Assembly: GCA_905221615.1 (NCBI GenBank)
Contig: CAJNDT010001313.1
Span: 704,501 to 768,500 of the forward strand
DNA length: 64,000 nucleotides
From: Symbiodinium sp. CCMP2592
Lineage: Eukaryota > Sar > Dinophyceae > Suessiales > Symbiodiniaceae
Reading direction: 5' to 3'
Part shown: positions 38,472 to 47,252 of the stretch, piece after piece
How positions within the stretch are numbered: position 1 is the first letter of the stretch
Layout: each line of letters starts with the position of its first letter
The notes under the pieces: model-generated
What the model was told of the DNA's origin: nothing
Databases searched by the model: none
The model's input: only the letters and a program-made list of their open reading frames with translations
Translations under genes and position numbers: made by a program

Positions 38472-38798
38472 ATGAGCCATGCACGGCTGACTTCTACGCG
38501 TGAAATCAAGTCTTCCCTCGCAGGGCATGGTTTTCTGATCAGACCTGAATTAGTAGAATACCGTGGCCTACTTTCCTGCAGGGCCGCTATCAATTGTATC
38601 GTCTTGGGGTTTCTTTTCAAGTCCTTCCTTGACGCTGATTGTAGGTTGCGGCGATGTATAGTTTTCTGCAGAGGAGCTCCGGCTTTCAGATCCTCCGTTG
38701 GGGTTACCCCGGTGGTCGACCGGCCTCTGGTTCCCACACGACTCTTCGCAGGACGAGCTCGGACCCTCAAACGAAGCCTGAAACCCAAAGTCCTGTAA
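38472..38798 (+). CDS. Open frame of 108 codons
   Basis: The ATG frame includes LAGHGFLIRPELVEYRGLLS, a hydrophobic stretch near residue 45, and RSSVGVTPVVDRPLVPTRLF before a basic C-terminus and TAA. GC3-rich in its second half. It may be one or two exons. - strand frames overlap but are less even in composition. Confidence 0.48.
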   Translation: MSHARLTSTREIKSSLAGHGFLIRPELVEYRGLLSCRAAINCIVLGFLFKSFLDADCRLRRCIVFCRGAPAFRSSVGVTPVVDRPLVPTRLFAGRARTLKRSLKPKVL

Positions 38799-38826
38799 GC
38801 GCTTCAACCCTAAGCCCCCTAAACCA

Positions 38827-39021
38827 ATGTCTTCCTGCTGGGAACCAGTAGCTCTTGACGGCGCAGCTCCTCCGGAAAAAGAAGTCCCAACATCGACGAT
38901 GTCTGCTTCCTCGTGCGGCTTTGTGATTCTTGTCTGCCATCTCGGTCCTCACGACGGTGCTGCAACGTCTTTCCCCGTCTTTGCTGTACACGTAGACCTC
39001 AATGCTGCTAGAAAGTTCTGA
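38827..39021 (+). CDS. Open frame of 64 codons
   Basis: MSSCWEPVALDGAAPPEKEV is followed by a hydrophobic GFVILVCHLG segment and ends AARKF then TGA. It could be a small gene or exon. CCCTAA-type repeats follow. Confidence 0.42.
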   Translation: MSSCWEPVALDGAAPPEKEVPTSTMSASSCGFVILVCHLGPHDGAATSFPVFAVHVDLNAARKF

Positions 39022-39154
39022 ACCCTAACCCTAAACCTTGAAGAGCGTTTATGACCAGAGCTGAACCGACAAAGTTTCCGACAAAGCCGAAAGCTGTACA
39101 CATTAGCAGACCCTGAAGCCGATATCGCAAGGTGTTTCTTTAGAAGTCTTTAGG

Positions 39155-39345
39155 AGTTTGGGTTTAGTAAGGGTTCTGTATTTGACAAAAGGTCCCTTGA
39201 GCGTTGGCTGGCTTGGCTTCCCTTTGACGCGGCACTGTGCTCATGTCAAGAACCTTGCTGAAGAATCCAAGCCACTAGAGCACAGCTGTCGTCCGACTTG
39301 TACCGTTAGTCTTCGATGGCCCCCCCTGGGGATCAAAATAGCCCA
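39155..39345 (+). CDS. Open frame, possible exon
   Basis: The frame VRVLYLTKGPLSVGWLGFPL then AHVKNLAEESKPLEHSCRPT runs up to a family R repeat. Confidence 0.42.
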
Positions 39346-39402
39346 GAAGCCTTGTATAGTATGGTATTTGAGCCCAAAAACCTTATAATGTGAGTCCTTA
39401 GA
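39342..39402. repeat. Dispersed repeat family R, copy 1
   Basis: AGCCCAGAAGCCTTGTATAG and GAGTCCTTA are shared with 61880-61942. Confidence 0.75.
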
Positions 39403-39539
39403 TCCCTAGGGCCCTGTAAGAACGAAATGCTTGTTTTCTGAAAACCCTAGGGAGCCAGTTACCCAAACTGCAGATTACTAACCAAATTATGTAACCCAGT
39501 AGCTCTTCATTTAGGTAACTAAACCAACCCATGGACGTT

Positions 39540-39620
39540 TTATTTTATATTCATCGTTATTGTTATTATGATTATTATAATTATTATGGTGTTTATTCGT
39601 GTCTTCATTATTAAGGTCTT
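39540..39620. repeat. ATT-rich microsatellite
   Basis: Imperfect ATT and TTAT units. A (TA)12-type tract is at 39813-39842. Confidence 0.8.
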
Positions 39621-39859
39621 TATGATTAGTATTTGTGTATCAAGTAAATCCTATGTAATCGAATCACGTTGTGTTGAAGTAGCCACTAGACACCACGTAA
39701 ACATTTGCGTCTTTCAGTACGCATTAGACATAGTAACATAGACACGTTGCACAAGACAACTTGTATGCTGTATGGAGCTGTAGTCAAAATCGCAGGCCCG
39801 TATTTCGACGCGTTCTATATATATATATATATATATATTATACTCGCTTCATTTTGCAG

Positions 39860-39912
39860 CTCTGGCTGAAATGGGCAAGGAGCTCCGAAGTCTGCAAAGT
39901 CAGGCTGAGTGA
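39860..39912 (+). CDS. Candidate exon, coiled-coil-like
   Basis: The acceptor CGCTTCATTTTGCAG precedes LAEMGKELRSLQSQAE then TGA. Heptad-like spacing, GC3-rich. A second frame is open. Confidence 0.4.
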
Positions 39913-39957
39913 ATGACGTAAGGCCAACGCTGAACGGAGAAGTTTGCAAAACATTTT

Positions 39958-40069
39958 CCGGAACCCACGCCTCAGACCCCCAAACGTCGGCACCGAGGAT
40001 GGACCCCTAGTCCTTCCCCCTCGTGACTTGATGATTCTAGATCACCCTCGGGGCTTCAAGATTCAGGAT
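39958..40069 (+). CDS. Candidate exon
   Basis: The frame RPPNVGTEDGPLVLPPRDLM then ILDHPRGFKI is GC3-rich, followed by TTTAGGG-type sequence. Confidence 0.48.
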
Positions 40070-40117
40070 TAGGGGGTTTAAGGTTTAGGGGTTTTAAGGA
40101 TTAGGGTTTGGGGATCT

Positions 40118-40224
40118 CGGATGCCCAGGATCACGAGAGGGACGCTCAGGTCTAGCCCGATACTCACAAAGCCTCCTCACCCGACCCTCACCCTTCCGTC
40201 TTTCAGAGCAGAGGTAGGATGCCC
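40118..40224 (+). CDS. Candidate exon
   Basis: The frame RITRGTLRSSPILTKPPHPT then LTLPSFRAE ends at GCAGAG|GTAGGA. A - frame overlaps. Confidence 0.35.
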
Positions 40225-40311
40225 TGCTCTTCAATAGCCAGCAGTCCCATGGAATCGGATAGGGATTTAAGGTTTCAAGTTTAGGGTTCATTTAAGCCTT
40301 GTCATGTTGCG

Positions 40312-40452
40312 CATGGCACGAGCACTTGCGCTTTCTGCTTGGGGGACTATGCTGCCCTGGAAGTTCGTGATCTTGATAGCCGTGAGCTCGGCGGGGAGAG
40401 AGGGCCGAATGGGACTTGTTGCATGAATTGGCTTTCCTCGCTAAGGCAGTAG
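40312..40452 (+). CDS. Candidate terminal exon, cysteine-containing
   Basis: The frame GTSTCAFCLGDYAALEVRDL then DSRELGGERGPNGTCCMNWL ends at TAG. C-A-F-C and C-C pairs could bind metal. No family recognised. Confidence 0.48.
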   Translation, partial: HGTSTCAFCLGDYAALEVRDLDSRELGGERGPNGTCCMNWLSSLRQ

Positions 40453-40521
40453 CCTTCGAAAGGAATTTGTGGGCCCAAAGGTGGAGGGTGAGGGTTTGGA
40501 ATTCAGGGCCGATGTGTCGGC

Positions 40522-40632
40522 ATCCCAAAGGGTCCTAGGTACTGTTATGGGGGATACCTACTTTCGGAAACCACAGTAGCAATTCATTTTTGAAACACTA
40601 CAGTCTACTATCTAGGCACACAGGACCCTTCG
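40522..40632. mobile_element. MITE family K, copy K3
   Basis: ATCCCAAAGGGTCCTAGGTA and CACAGGACCCTTCGGGTA. Confidence 0.85.
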
Positions 40633-40642
40633 GGTATATGAC

Positions 40643-40815
40643 GACTTGATGACAAAAGCACCGTACTTGCTAATGCGACCATGATCAAAGCAGCCTTCAG
40701 AATGATCGAACTGTCAGAAATGCTGAGAGCGGGTAGCACTCATCATCCTTCTGACAATTGCAATAGCAGAACCATTAAGTGCTGTCACCGCTATCATTGT
40801 TGAGCACGCCACGCA
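40643..40815 (+). CDS. Candidate exon
   Basis: The frame DKSTVLANATMIKAAFRMIE then LSEMLRAGSTHHPSDNCNSR ends at TGA after a His/Cys-rich tail. Function unknown. Confidence 0.4.
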
Positions 40816-41236
40816 ACTTCATGAACGAGGATCTACATCTGTCGCCCAAAGTATAGGAAGCTGTTAAGAAGCCTTGGCTCCCTATCAGGGTTCTCTAAAT
40901 ATGGATCCTAATATTTTGGGGGTATAGGACCAGGGTGCCTCAATCAGGTTACTACATTATGCCTTGCACCTCGGGAGGTAGAGATTATCTCTCATGCAGA
41001 TCCAAAACTAGCCAGAACCTATCCAGCCTGCACGCAACCTCCTATGCCTGTACAAAAGAAACTTAACATGTTGGAGGAAAGCCCGGGGAGTTTTCGAGCA
41101 TCCAGAAGCAACTCGAGGTTTGCGAAGTTAGGGTTTAAAGGGTTTAGGGTTTCATCGCCAATTCTGCGAAGTCGGCGCAAATCTACGATGATTCGGATCA
41201 GCTTGTGCTCTTGTCGCGGCCCATGTGTACTCTCAG

Positions 41237-41464
41237 GTCTGTCGAACAGGAATGGCAGCACTGACCAGCAGCGATGGTCCTTTCGATTGCGGCGATGAGC
41301 CGTACATGATGCACTTCTGGCTGCACAAGAAGGGTGAGGACTTCCAAAATGCACGGGCATTTAGCCACAGAGGATTCCGAACTTTGCAAAGTAAAGCCGC
41401 ATGGAAGAGCAGTCTCCACCCAGAACCGACAAGCCGAAGAGAAGTCGAAGTGCAGCACGCTACG
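41237..41464 (+). CDS. Exon ending at a MITE-made intron
   Basis: The acceptor CCATGTGTACTCTCAG opens exactly 76 codons: LTSSDGPFDCGDEPYMMHFW, LHKKGEDFQNARAFSHRGFR and SRREVEVQHAT. It ends GCTACG|GTTGATG, where the donor GT is at the left end of MITE C4. Phase 0 on both sides. The composition is strongly protein-like; no family recognised. A + frame in another register and - frames are open but less natural. Confidence 0.6.
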
Positions 41465-41554
41465 GTTGATGATATGAATCCTGCATTATCCATAGTAAGG
41501 AGTTTGCCATAATTCCCACATCCCTGAGGTTATGCAGGATTCATATGATCAACC
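41464..41554. mobile_element. MITE family C, copy C4 (intron)
   Basis: GGTTGATGATATGAATCCTG and AGGATTCATATGATCAACC are perfect-looking inverted arms. The element makes up the first two thirds of the 137-nt intron 41465-41601. Confidence 0.93.
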
Positions 41555-41601
41555 GTAAGGCTGCGCACTCTCAAGTCCCATATCCGGCTCCCCCTGCCCA
41601 G

Positions 41602-41709
41602 GATGGAGGAAGTCCTTCACAACAACCTGGGCCACAAAGGTCCGCAGCATGGCTCATTCGGAAGAGAAAATATCGCTCCACGGTGGCTTTCGTGATTAAA
41701 CTGGACTAA
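41602..41709 (+). CDS. Terminal exon after C4 intron
   Basis: A strong acceptor (CCGGCTCCCCCTGCCCAG) and phase 0 continue the previous exon: DGGSPSQQPGPQRSAAWLIR then KRKYRSTVAFVIKLD and TAA. An overlapping frame (MEEVLHNNLGHKG) is also open. Confidence 0.5.
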   Translation, partial: DGGSPSQQPGPQRSAAWLIRKRKYRSTVAFVIKLD

Positions 41710-41717
41710 ACTAAACT

Positions 41718-41927
41718 ACTTGGAGGATCACGGGACGTAGTAAGGTTCCTTTCAGGGCTCCTTAAAGGGATCTACCGGGTTCCTTAACGGGATCTATAGG
41801 GTTTAGGGATTAGGGTCTACTTGGGAGGATCATGGGACTTAGAAAGCAAGACCTCTATTAGGGTTGTAAGTATAGTTACTCTAATTATAACCCTAGTTAT
41901 TAAGTTCCATATGATCCTTTACGTTTT
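41718..41927 (-). mobile_element. Half A element plus full MITE A11
   Basis: A-left half (41718-41745), spacer with AAAGGGATCTACCGGGTTCC and a heptamer, then full A11 (41818-41927). This is the reverse of the composite at 31974-32203. Confidence 0.88.
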
Positions 41928-42038
41928 TACTATGACTTTCCTAAACTCTGCCAGACCGTATTGCACCGTATTATACTATACTACACTAGAGGGGACCCCC
42001 TGAGAATTAATTCCGAGGTACCCGTTGCCCCCCACCAG

Positions 42039-42100
42039 GACTGCACTTGGGAAGGCTGGCTTTCAATGCGGGGTGCTAGCCTGCAAGAGTACGCAGCAGG
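42039..42100 (+). CDS. Exon with heptamer donor
   Basis: A strong acceptor (GTTGCCCCCCACCAG) precedes DCTWEGWLSMRGASLQEYAA, ending GCAGG|GTTTAGGGG in phase 2. A - strand frame lies just downstream. Confidence 0.5.
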
Positions 42101-42122
42101 GTTTAGGGGTCGGGGATTATAG

Positions 42123-42172
42123 CTCAGACAGCGTCGTTACACAACCACAAGCAGTACTGTACAGACCCTCAT
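42123..42172 (+). CDS. Possible exon bounded by very short introns
   Basis: Following GGATTATAG, the phase-matched frame SDSVVTQPQAVLYRPS ends at TCAT|GTAAGTAAG, a textbook donor. The preceding intron would be only 22 nt and the next about 31 nt (acceptor CCCCCTAG), after which SRTLRPPRPLSSES and a stop follow. Speculative. Confidence 0.3.
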
Positions 42173-42388
42173 GTAAGTAAGCTTCGAAACTTCCACCCCC
42201 TAGCCAGAACCCTCCGCCCACCGAGACCGTTGTCATCAGAGTCCTAAACATCCAAGATATCCTGACGTAGCACAGCCGAACCTCGTAGCCTGAAGCACCA
42301 ACCCAACAGCTCCAAAGCAATCAGAATCCTAGTTCTTCAACCCCAAGCCGCAAACACTAGTTCCCCATCTGCTTCTTTGCATTCAAGG

Positions 42389-42571
42389 CACCAGGGTTCC
42401 GAGGGCATCCTCTACAAGGCAGGGATTCCTGAGCTCAGCATCACGGGCTTTTCCGAGATAGGTTCACTGACTGTGAGAAGGCCTAGATTGTCGATTACTG
42501 TTGCTAGAACCCGCTTGCTTCATATGCCTCATAGTGGCCGTAGCCCATTGACCGAATTAATTATTAGGTAG
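42389..42571 (+). CDS. Candidate exon
   Basis: After TTCTTTGCATTCAAG the frame gives GILYKAGIPELSITGFSEIG then SLTVRRPRLSITVARTRL, beta-rich. Confidence 0.4.
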   Translation, partial: HQGSEGILYKAGIPELSITGFSEIGSLTVRRPRLSITVARTRLLHMPHSGRSPLTELIIR

Positions 42572-42868
42572 AATTTTAATCTTGAGCCATGCACTGGGAC
42601 GGAAACCTCCACCGCGTTAAATAACATCAAGCTATCGTACATGCCAGAGGCTGTGGAGTACTACCGGAACATGCACCGTGACGTGCAAGTCCATCTCCAC
42701 ACGGACACGAGGGATCCGGGAGCTTTGGATTTAAGTGTTCCGGAGTTTGAGTTTGGGGTTCCCTTTTTGTTGTTAAAAAAGATTGAATTTAGGCTGGACG
42801 CCAATAATCTGCAGCATTGCAAGTGTCGAGAAGGCTGCATGTTCGAGTGCCCCAGCGAGTTTCGATAA
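42570..42868 (+). CDS. Candidate long exon
   Basis: About 99 codons: ETSTALNNIKLSYMPEAVEY, then VQVHLHTDTRDPGALDLSVP, then KCREGCMFECPSEF with a C-x3-C-x4-C pattern, then TAA. Element F5 begins exactly at the stop. Strong protein-like composition; family unknown. Confidence 0.52.
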
Positions 42869-42869
42869 T

Positions 42870-42974
42870 ATAGGGGCCTAAATAATTACCAATCTTTTTT
42901 GGGGGTTCCTGATTACAAGTGCAGTATAATGAGCTCCCAAACCGCATTCTAATTATTAAGGCCCCTACATTAGA
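42870..42974 (+). mobile_element. MITE family F, copy F5
   Basis: TATAGGGGCCTAAATAATTA and TAATTATTAAGGCCCCTA. Confidence 0.93.
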
Positions 42975-43029
42975 CATTGCCCAGAGCTCAGGGCAAGTTC
43001 TCACCATCGTCATGTCCCAATCCGACCTC

Positions 43030-43345
43030 CCTCACCCTAAACCCTAATACTGAACCCCCACCCTAAACCCTAGGCCCTAAACAAACCCTAGGCCCAAAAC
43101 CCCAACCGTAACCCTACTCCGACCTCCCCCACCGCAAACCCAAACCCCAAACCCTAAACCCCAACCCTAAACTCTAAACCCTACTCCCACCTCCCTAAAC
43201 CCTAAACCCTAAACCCCAACCCTAAATTCTAAACCCTACTCCCACCTCCCTAAACCCTAAACCCTAAACCCTAAACCCTAAACCCCAACCCTAAAACCCT
43301 ACTCCCACCTCCCAAAAAACCCTAAAACCTTGAACCCTAGTCCGA
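43030..43345 (-). repeat. Large telomere-like block, higher-order
   Basis: CCCTAAA runs alternate about every 70 bp with ACTCCGACCTCCC or ACTCCCACCTCCC, giving a higher-order repeat over more than 300 bp. No exon seen. Confidence 0.92.
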
Positions 43346-43429
43346 CCTCCCTCAGCCCCAGCAGACCTTTGTCCATAAACCCTGAACCGCTGCGATGCCG
43401 CGATGCCAGATGGGCTCTTTAGGGGGCCC

Positions 43430-43512
43430 TAAAACGGCAGGTTCCAATATGATTTCTTTACAGAAGTCCCTAAAAGGGTAGGTTATTTGGGGTTAAAGGT
43501 AGGGCAAGTTGT
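43430..43512. mobile_element. MITE family N, copy N2
   Basis: GGGGGCCCTAAAACGGCAGG and GGGTAGGTTATTTGGGG, the inverse of the insert in A8. Confidence 0.75.
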
Positions 43513-43519
43513 AGAAAGC

Positions 43520-43626
43520 TGGGCCTTAGTAGCGCGGGTTATAAGGTACTTTTCATTATAATGACCTAGAACTCCAAGTAAGCTACTAAAAACCGTACGA
43601 ACTAAGTCCCCAGATCCTCCCAAATA
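43520..43626 (+). mobile_element. MITE family A, diverged copy A12
   Basis: Ends decayed, with ACTAAGTCCCCAGATCCTCC at the right. Flanks match A10. Confidence 0.7.
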
Positions 43627-43811
43627 GACCTAAACCCCTAAACCCTATACATCCCTTTAAGGAACCCTGTAGATCCCTTTACAGGAACCCATGCGGCCTT
43701 CAAAACCCGAGGCTCCTGTACATTTAAATGTGCAAGAGTGTTGAGGGATGGATTTGGGAAATGGGAGTCAAGAGCAGTTAGTAAACTCACGTCCAACTGT
43801 GGGTTTATATA

Positions 43812-43872
43812 CATGCATGCGTATATATATATATATATGCATACGTAGATAGATAGATAGACCAATACACAG
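43812..43872. repeat. TA / TAGA microsatellite
   Basis: (TA)n then (GATA)n-type sequence. Confidence 0.92.
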
Positions 43873-44078
43873 ACAGACACAACCATATGTCTGAATCTTC
43901 ATAGTGAGAGCAATGCGTATTCCATAAGTCGGGTGTGCTAATCTCGAGAAGCCGCGACTGGCATGGCAGACGCTATGCGACACCCGCAGGCGTAAAGCAA
44001 CGAGAGACACGTCTTGGGGTTCAGCGTTCACAGACGGGGCCCCCGGGGGAAGTCATCCTATCGATCCTATACAATTAG

Positions 44079-44198
44079 GTCATTGGCCATGACATGGTCA
44101 ATACACGCCTGCAGGACTCGCTCTACAACCCCTGGAATGTTTTCGCCAATGGCTTGAACGGCCGCTTCGGCGTTTTCAACCAGTGCCTTGGTGCCGCA
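44079..44198 (+). CDS. Exon next to inverted-repeat element W
   Basis: An in-frame stop just upstream overlaps the acceptor ACAATTAG. The frame VIGHDMVNTRLQDSLYNPWN then VFANGLNGRFGVFNQCLGAA has strong G/C third positions. It could end at GCCGCA|GTACCC (phase 0) or at the TAG ten bases later. - strand and another + frame are open but have poorer codon character. Confidence 0.52.
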
Positions 44199-44210
44199 GT
44201 ACCCTCATAG

Positions 44211-44328
44211 GAGGCCAAAACGGGTTTTAGCCTATGGGGGTTTAGTAGGGATTAGGGTTCCCATAATAGGGTTCATATTAAGGAATCCCTGCCCCAAGAA
44301 TCTTAAACCACCCTTTTGGCCTCCCATC
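44211..44328. mobile_element. MITE-like element W (single copy here)
   Basis: GGAGGCCAAAACGGGTTTTA and ACCCTTTTGGCCTCC inverted arms. Confidence 0.82.
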
Positions 44329-44386
44329 ATACCCATCCTCTCCACCCACCCGGAAGCCTTTCAGCTCTTCAAGAGAAACCTCGCCG
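44299..44386 (+). CDS. Exon with GCCG|GTAAGA donor
   Basis: Following CCCCAAG, phase 0, the frame gives IIPILSTHPEAFQLFKRNLA and ends at a canonical donor. Its first bases would lie in the right arm of element W. Confidence 0.48.
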
Positions 44387-44446
44387 GTAAGAACCCTGAA
44401 TGCCGAAATCCCAAAGCCTTAAGCCCCAAAACTTAAACATCAAACT

Positions 44447-44536
44447 TACCTAAACCCCCCAAAGTAGGCAAAATAATGGCCCAATACCTTCAAAAGGCTA
44501 CTATTCTACATACTGTTGGGGTTCAGGTAAGCCTTA
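44447..44536. mobile_element. MITE family G, copy G3
   Basis: TTACCTAAACCCCCCAAAGT and CTGTTGGGGTTCAGGTAA. Confidence 0.92.
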
Positions 44537-44539
44537 AAT

Positions 44540-45130
44540 CCACAACACCTTACTGTAACTGGACCCCTAAAACCCAGCCCCCGAGCCCCTGAAGCTTCTT
44601 CAGCCCTCATGAACCTGCTATGACTCGCTTCGGTTCAATCCTTGTTTCACAAAAGCCCCTTAGCCCACATAATCACCCCAGAAACAAGCAAATTCAGGAA
44701 CTAGTTTCAGAAACCACATAAGTAAAGCCTCCTAGAACCTCGAAATGAAGACACAATCACGAGAAACGCTTGTAAACCCCATGGGAAGCCATATGAACCC
44801 ACAGCAAAACCATACTACAAGATCCTCTGAAGAGGGTCTTTATGACCTCGGACTTGCAGCTTAGGTTGTACAGCCTCGGATAAGTCTCTTTTGGTCTTGG
44901 GTTTTTGAACCGTAGGCTTCTAGATTTTTGAACCCTATGGGGTGTTGTATGCTCATACGGTTCCTAACGGCGGTTGTGGGGTTTCTCGAGGCTCTTTCTA
45001 AACCTTCAGCCCTAAACATTCAGTCCAAAGCCTTAAAGTCTTAAGCGCTAAGCCCCACCTGGACCCATAGAAAAACCCAGCTTGTCAAAACCATACCCTA
45101 TCCCTCCAAGGACCTCATAGTTAGGGCCCT
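44540..45130. other. No gene seen
   Basis: AT/CT-rich sequence with scattered degenerate heptamers; only short frames in all registers. Confidence 0.5.
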
Positions 45131-45323
45131 AGACCCCTTAAGGACCCCATAATAAGGTCGCTGGAGGGATAGGGATATCTAGACAGAAATCAGATGAAGG
45201 ATCCTGAAAGGGTAGGTTAATTGCCCCAAACCTGGAACCCCTATACATCTCTGACAAGGGCCTGGGTCCCTGTTCTGGAACCCTACCGTACCCCTTAAAG
45301 GGGAGCCTATGATAGAAACCTGT

Positions 45324-45425
45324 ACGGCTGATGGAATAAATCCTGCGTACCCCTAATAAGGAATATACCATGATTCCCATAGTGTAGGGTCCTGAAGGAA
45401 ATGCAAGATTTAGATCATCAGCCGT
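45324..45425. mobile_element. MITE family C, copy C5
   Basis: ACGGCTGATGGAATAAATCC and ATTTAGATCATCAGCCGT. Confidence 0.9.
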
Positions 45426-45446
45426 AGTACCCCTTTACAGGAACCA

Positions 45447-45553
45447 TTTGGGGGTTTCCGAGAATGAGGGGTACCTTATTTTGGGGTCCTTAAAAAAAAG
45501 GATCCTACCATTTAGGGTGCCATATTAGGGTCCCTATTTTCGGAAACTCCCAA
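45447..45553 (+). mobile_element. MITE family B, copy B7
   Basis: TTGGGGGTTTCCGAGAATGA and TATTTTCGGAAACTCCCAA. Confidence 0.9.
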
Positions 45554-45760
45554 ACACTAAACCCTAAACCCTTAATAGAACCCTACAGATCCTTTAAACG
45601 GGCCCTTATGCAGGAACCCTAAGGGTCCCCTATTTTCGGAAACTCCCAAACACTAAACCCTAAACCCTTAGTAGAACCCAATAGATCCTTTAAAGGAGCC
45701 CTTATATGGCACCCTTTAAAGGAACCCCTAAGGGGTCCCCTATTTTCGGAAACTCCCATT
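45532..45760. repeat. Tandem array of B right ends with heptamer spacer
   Basis: The B right end (TCCCCTATTTTCGGAAACTC) occurs three times about 105 bp apart, each separated by CACTAAACCCTAAACCCTTA and a GATCCTTTAAA segment. Confidence 0.9.
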
Positions 45761-45848
45761 TAGGAAGCTTTGTACTGAGGCTTTCTGGGCATCCCTTGGA
45801 TGTGACCTTCAGAGACTGAGCTGCAGGTTTCTGGGGTTTAGGGATAAT

Positions 45849-45964
45849 TACAGTAGAAGCAGGAAAGTTGGAACATCAGTATCCTCGTGCCCCTAAAGTA
45901 AAGTAGAGGGGGATCCAAGCAGTAATCCTCCTAAAGCCATGTTCCAACTTTCTGGCTTCTACTA
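45849..45964. mobile_element. MITE family D, copy D2
   Basis: AGCAGGAAAGTTGGAACATC and ATGTTCCAACTTTCTGGCTT. Confidence 0.92.
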
Positions 45965-46128
45965 TAAGGGCTTCTGGGGTTCTAAGGGTTTTTTCGGGCT
46001 CCTTTAAAGGGTACTCTTAGGGTTTGTTTTAAGGGATGTATAGGTTTTAGGGTTGAGGGTGAAGGGTTTATAGGGTTTAGGGCTTCTGGTGTTTCGGATC
46101 TAGGGTTCGTTCTGCGTTCCAGATTTGA

Positions 46129-46195
46129 ATTGGAGGATCTTGTATAGTTACCCTTAATGATAGCCCTAGTTACTAAGTCCCAGGGTCCTTTAAGG
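46129..46195 (-). mobile_element. MITE family A, internally deleted copy A13
   Basis: TTGGAGGATC left end and ACTAAGTCCCAGGGTCCTTT right end. Confidence 0.75.
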
Positions 46196-46386
46196 AGGGT
46201 TTATAGGTTTCAGGCTTCGCTTTGTCGGGCTTATGTGTTTTGTGGAATGTGTGGTTTCAGGCTTCAGGCTTTGAGGTTTGTGATGTAGTGGTGTTTGTGC
46301 CTTGTGAGGGTTCTTACAGGGCTTTTTGCAGGGCCTCGGATCATTTGATTGCTTAGAAGCTACAAAAGTATCAGTCCGTAAATAGT

Positions 46387-46503
46387 CAAAGGGGAAAAGG
46401 AGGGACCCCTACCCTATAATGGGCTATGTAATGGGTATGTAATAGTTCTGTTAAGGGTCTATACCTAGGGGTCCTTACGAGGGGTCCCTCCTTCTACCCT
46501 TGG
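46387..46503. mobile_element. MITE family E, copy E3
   Basis: AAAGGGGAAAAGGAGGGACC and GGGGTCCCTCCTTCTACCCT. Confidence 0.93.
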
Positions 46504-46717
46504 ACATAAGCCTACTATAGTACACCTATAAACACCCTTCCGGTCATCCGAGCCGCTTTATTGGGGCTTAAAGTTTTGTCTTAAGGTGTTAGGGCAGAAA
46601 TAGTTTTAGTTCACCGGTTGAGGTTTTCAGGCATTGAGTTCATTTGATTGAGCAGTTTATATTTGAGTTGGCATCGCATCTGCCAATCAAGCTCCAGACT
46701 CCAGGACTCAGCCGCAT

Positions 46718-46826
46718 TACAGTAGAAGCCAGAAAGTTGGAATATGATTATCGTAACCCCTTTTAAGGTAAATTATAGGGGATCCTACCATTAATCCATA
46801 TTCCAACTTTCTGGAGTTCCCTTTAT
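46718..46826. mobile_element. MITE family D, copy D3
   Basis: AAGCCAGAAAGTTGGAATAT and ATATTCCAACTTTCTGGAGT. Confidence 0.92.
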
Positions 46827-46828
46827 GT

Positions 46829-47062
46829 ATGCAAACTGATGCAGGCATTTGGAGTTTGGAACTGGTCACGCATGTGAAACAGGTTAGTGCTCTTGTACTT
46901 CGGAAATGTATTTGGAAGCTTGTTGTTCTGAACATACTCGACAATGTACTAAGTGTATTTCGCTCAATGGAGCAGAAAACACATGCATTTAGCAACAGGA
47001 AAGAGGTGGGCAAACTCAACGCAGCATGCTCAGGGTTCAAAGGTCATGAATTTGGAGCGTAA
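46829..47062 (+). CDS. Open frame after D3
   Basis: A 77-codon frame: IWSLELVTHVKQVSALVLRK then LVVLNILDNVLSVFRSMEQK, helical. Function unknown; no clear splice sites. Confidence 0.38.
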   Translation: MQTDAGIWSLELVTHVKQVSALVLRKCIWKLVVLNILDNVLSVFRSMEQKTHAFSNRKEVGKLNAACSGFKGHEFGA

Positions 47063-47252
47063 CTAGACAATCGGGATGCGCGGGTTTAGGGTTCAGAGTG
47101 TTTCCACATTCTTTTGGATTAAGGCCTCCTGCACATGTGGTTTGTCGCACGGTGCCCGATGCAGTTGCGAGTGGCAACCACTTGTCATGCCAAGTCGGTT
47201 TTTGCGGTATTGGACCGGGTTTAATGGTACACACTGGTACACACATGGCAAG

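Noticed and set aside
44068..44211. Minus-strand exon reading ALVENAEAAVQAIGENIPG
   Set aside because: Attractive helix, but the + frame over the same bases has better third-position bias, an acceptor and a phase-matched next exon.
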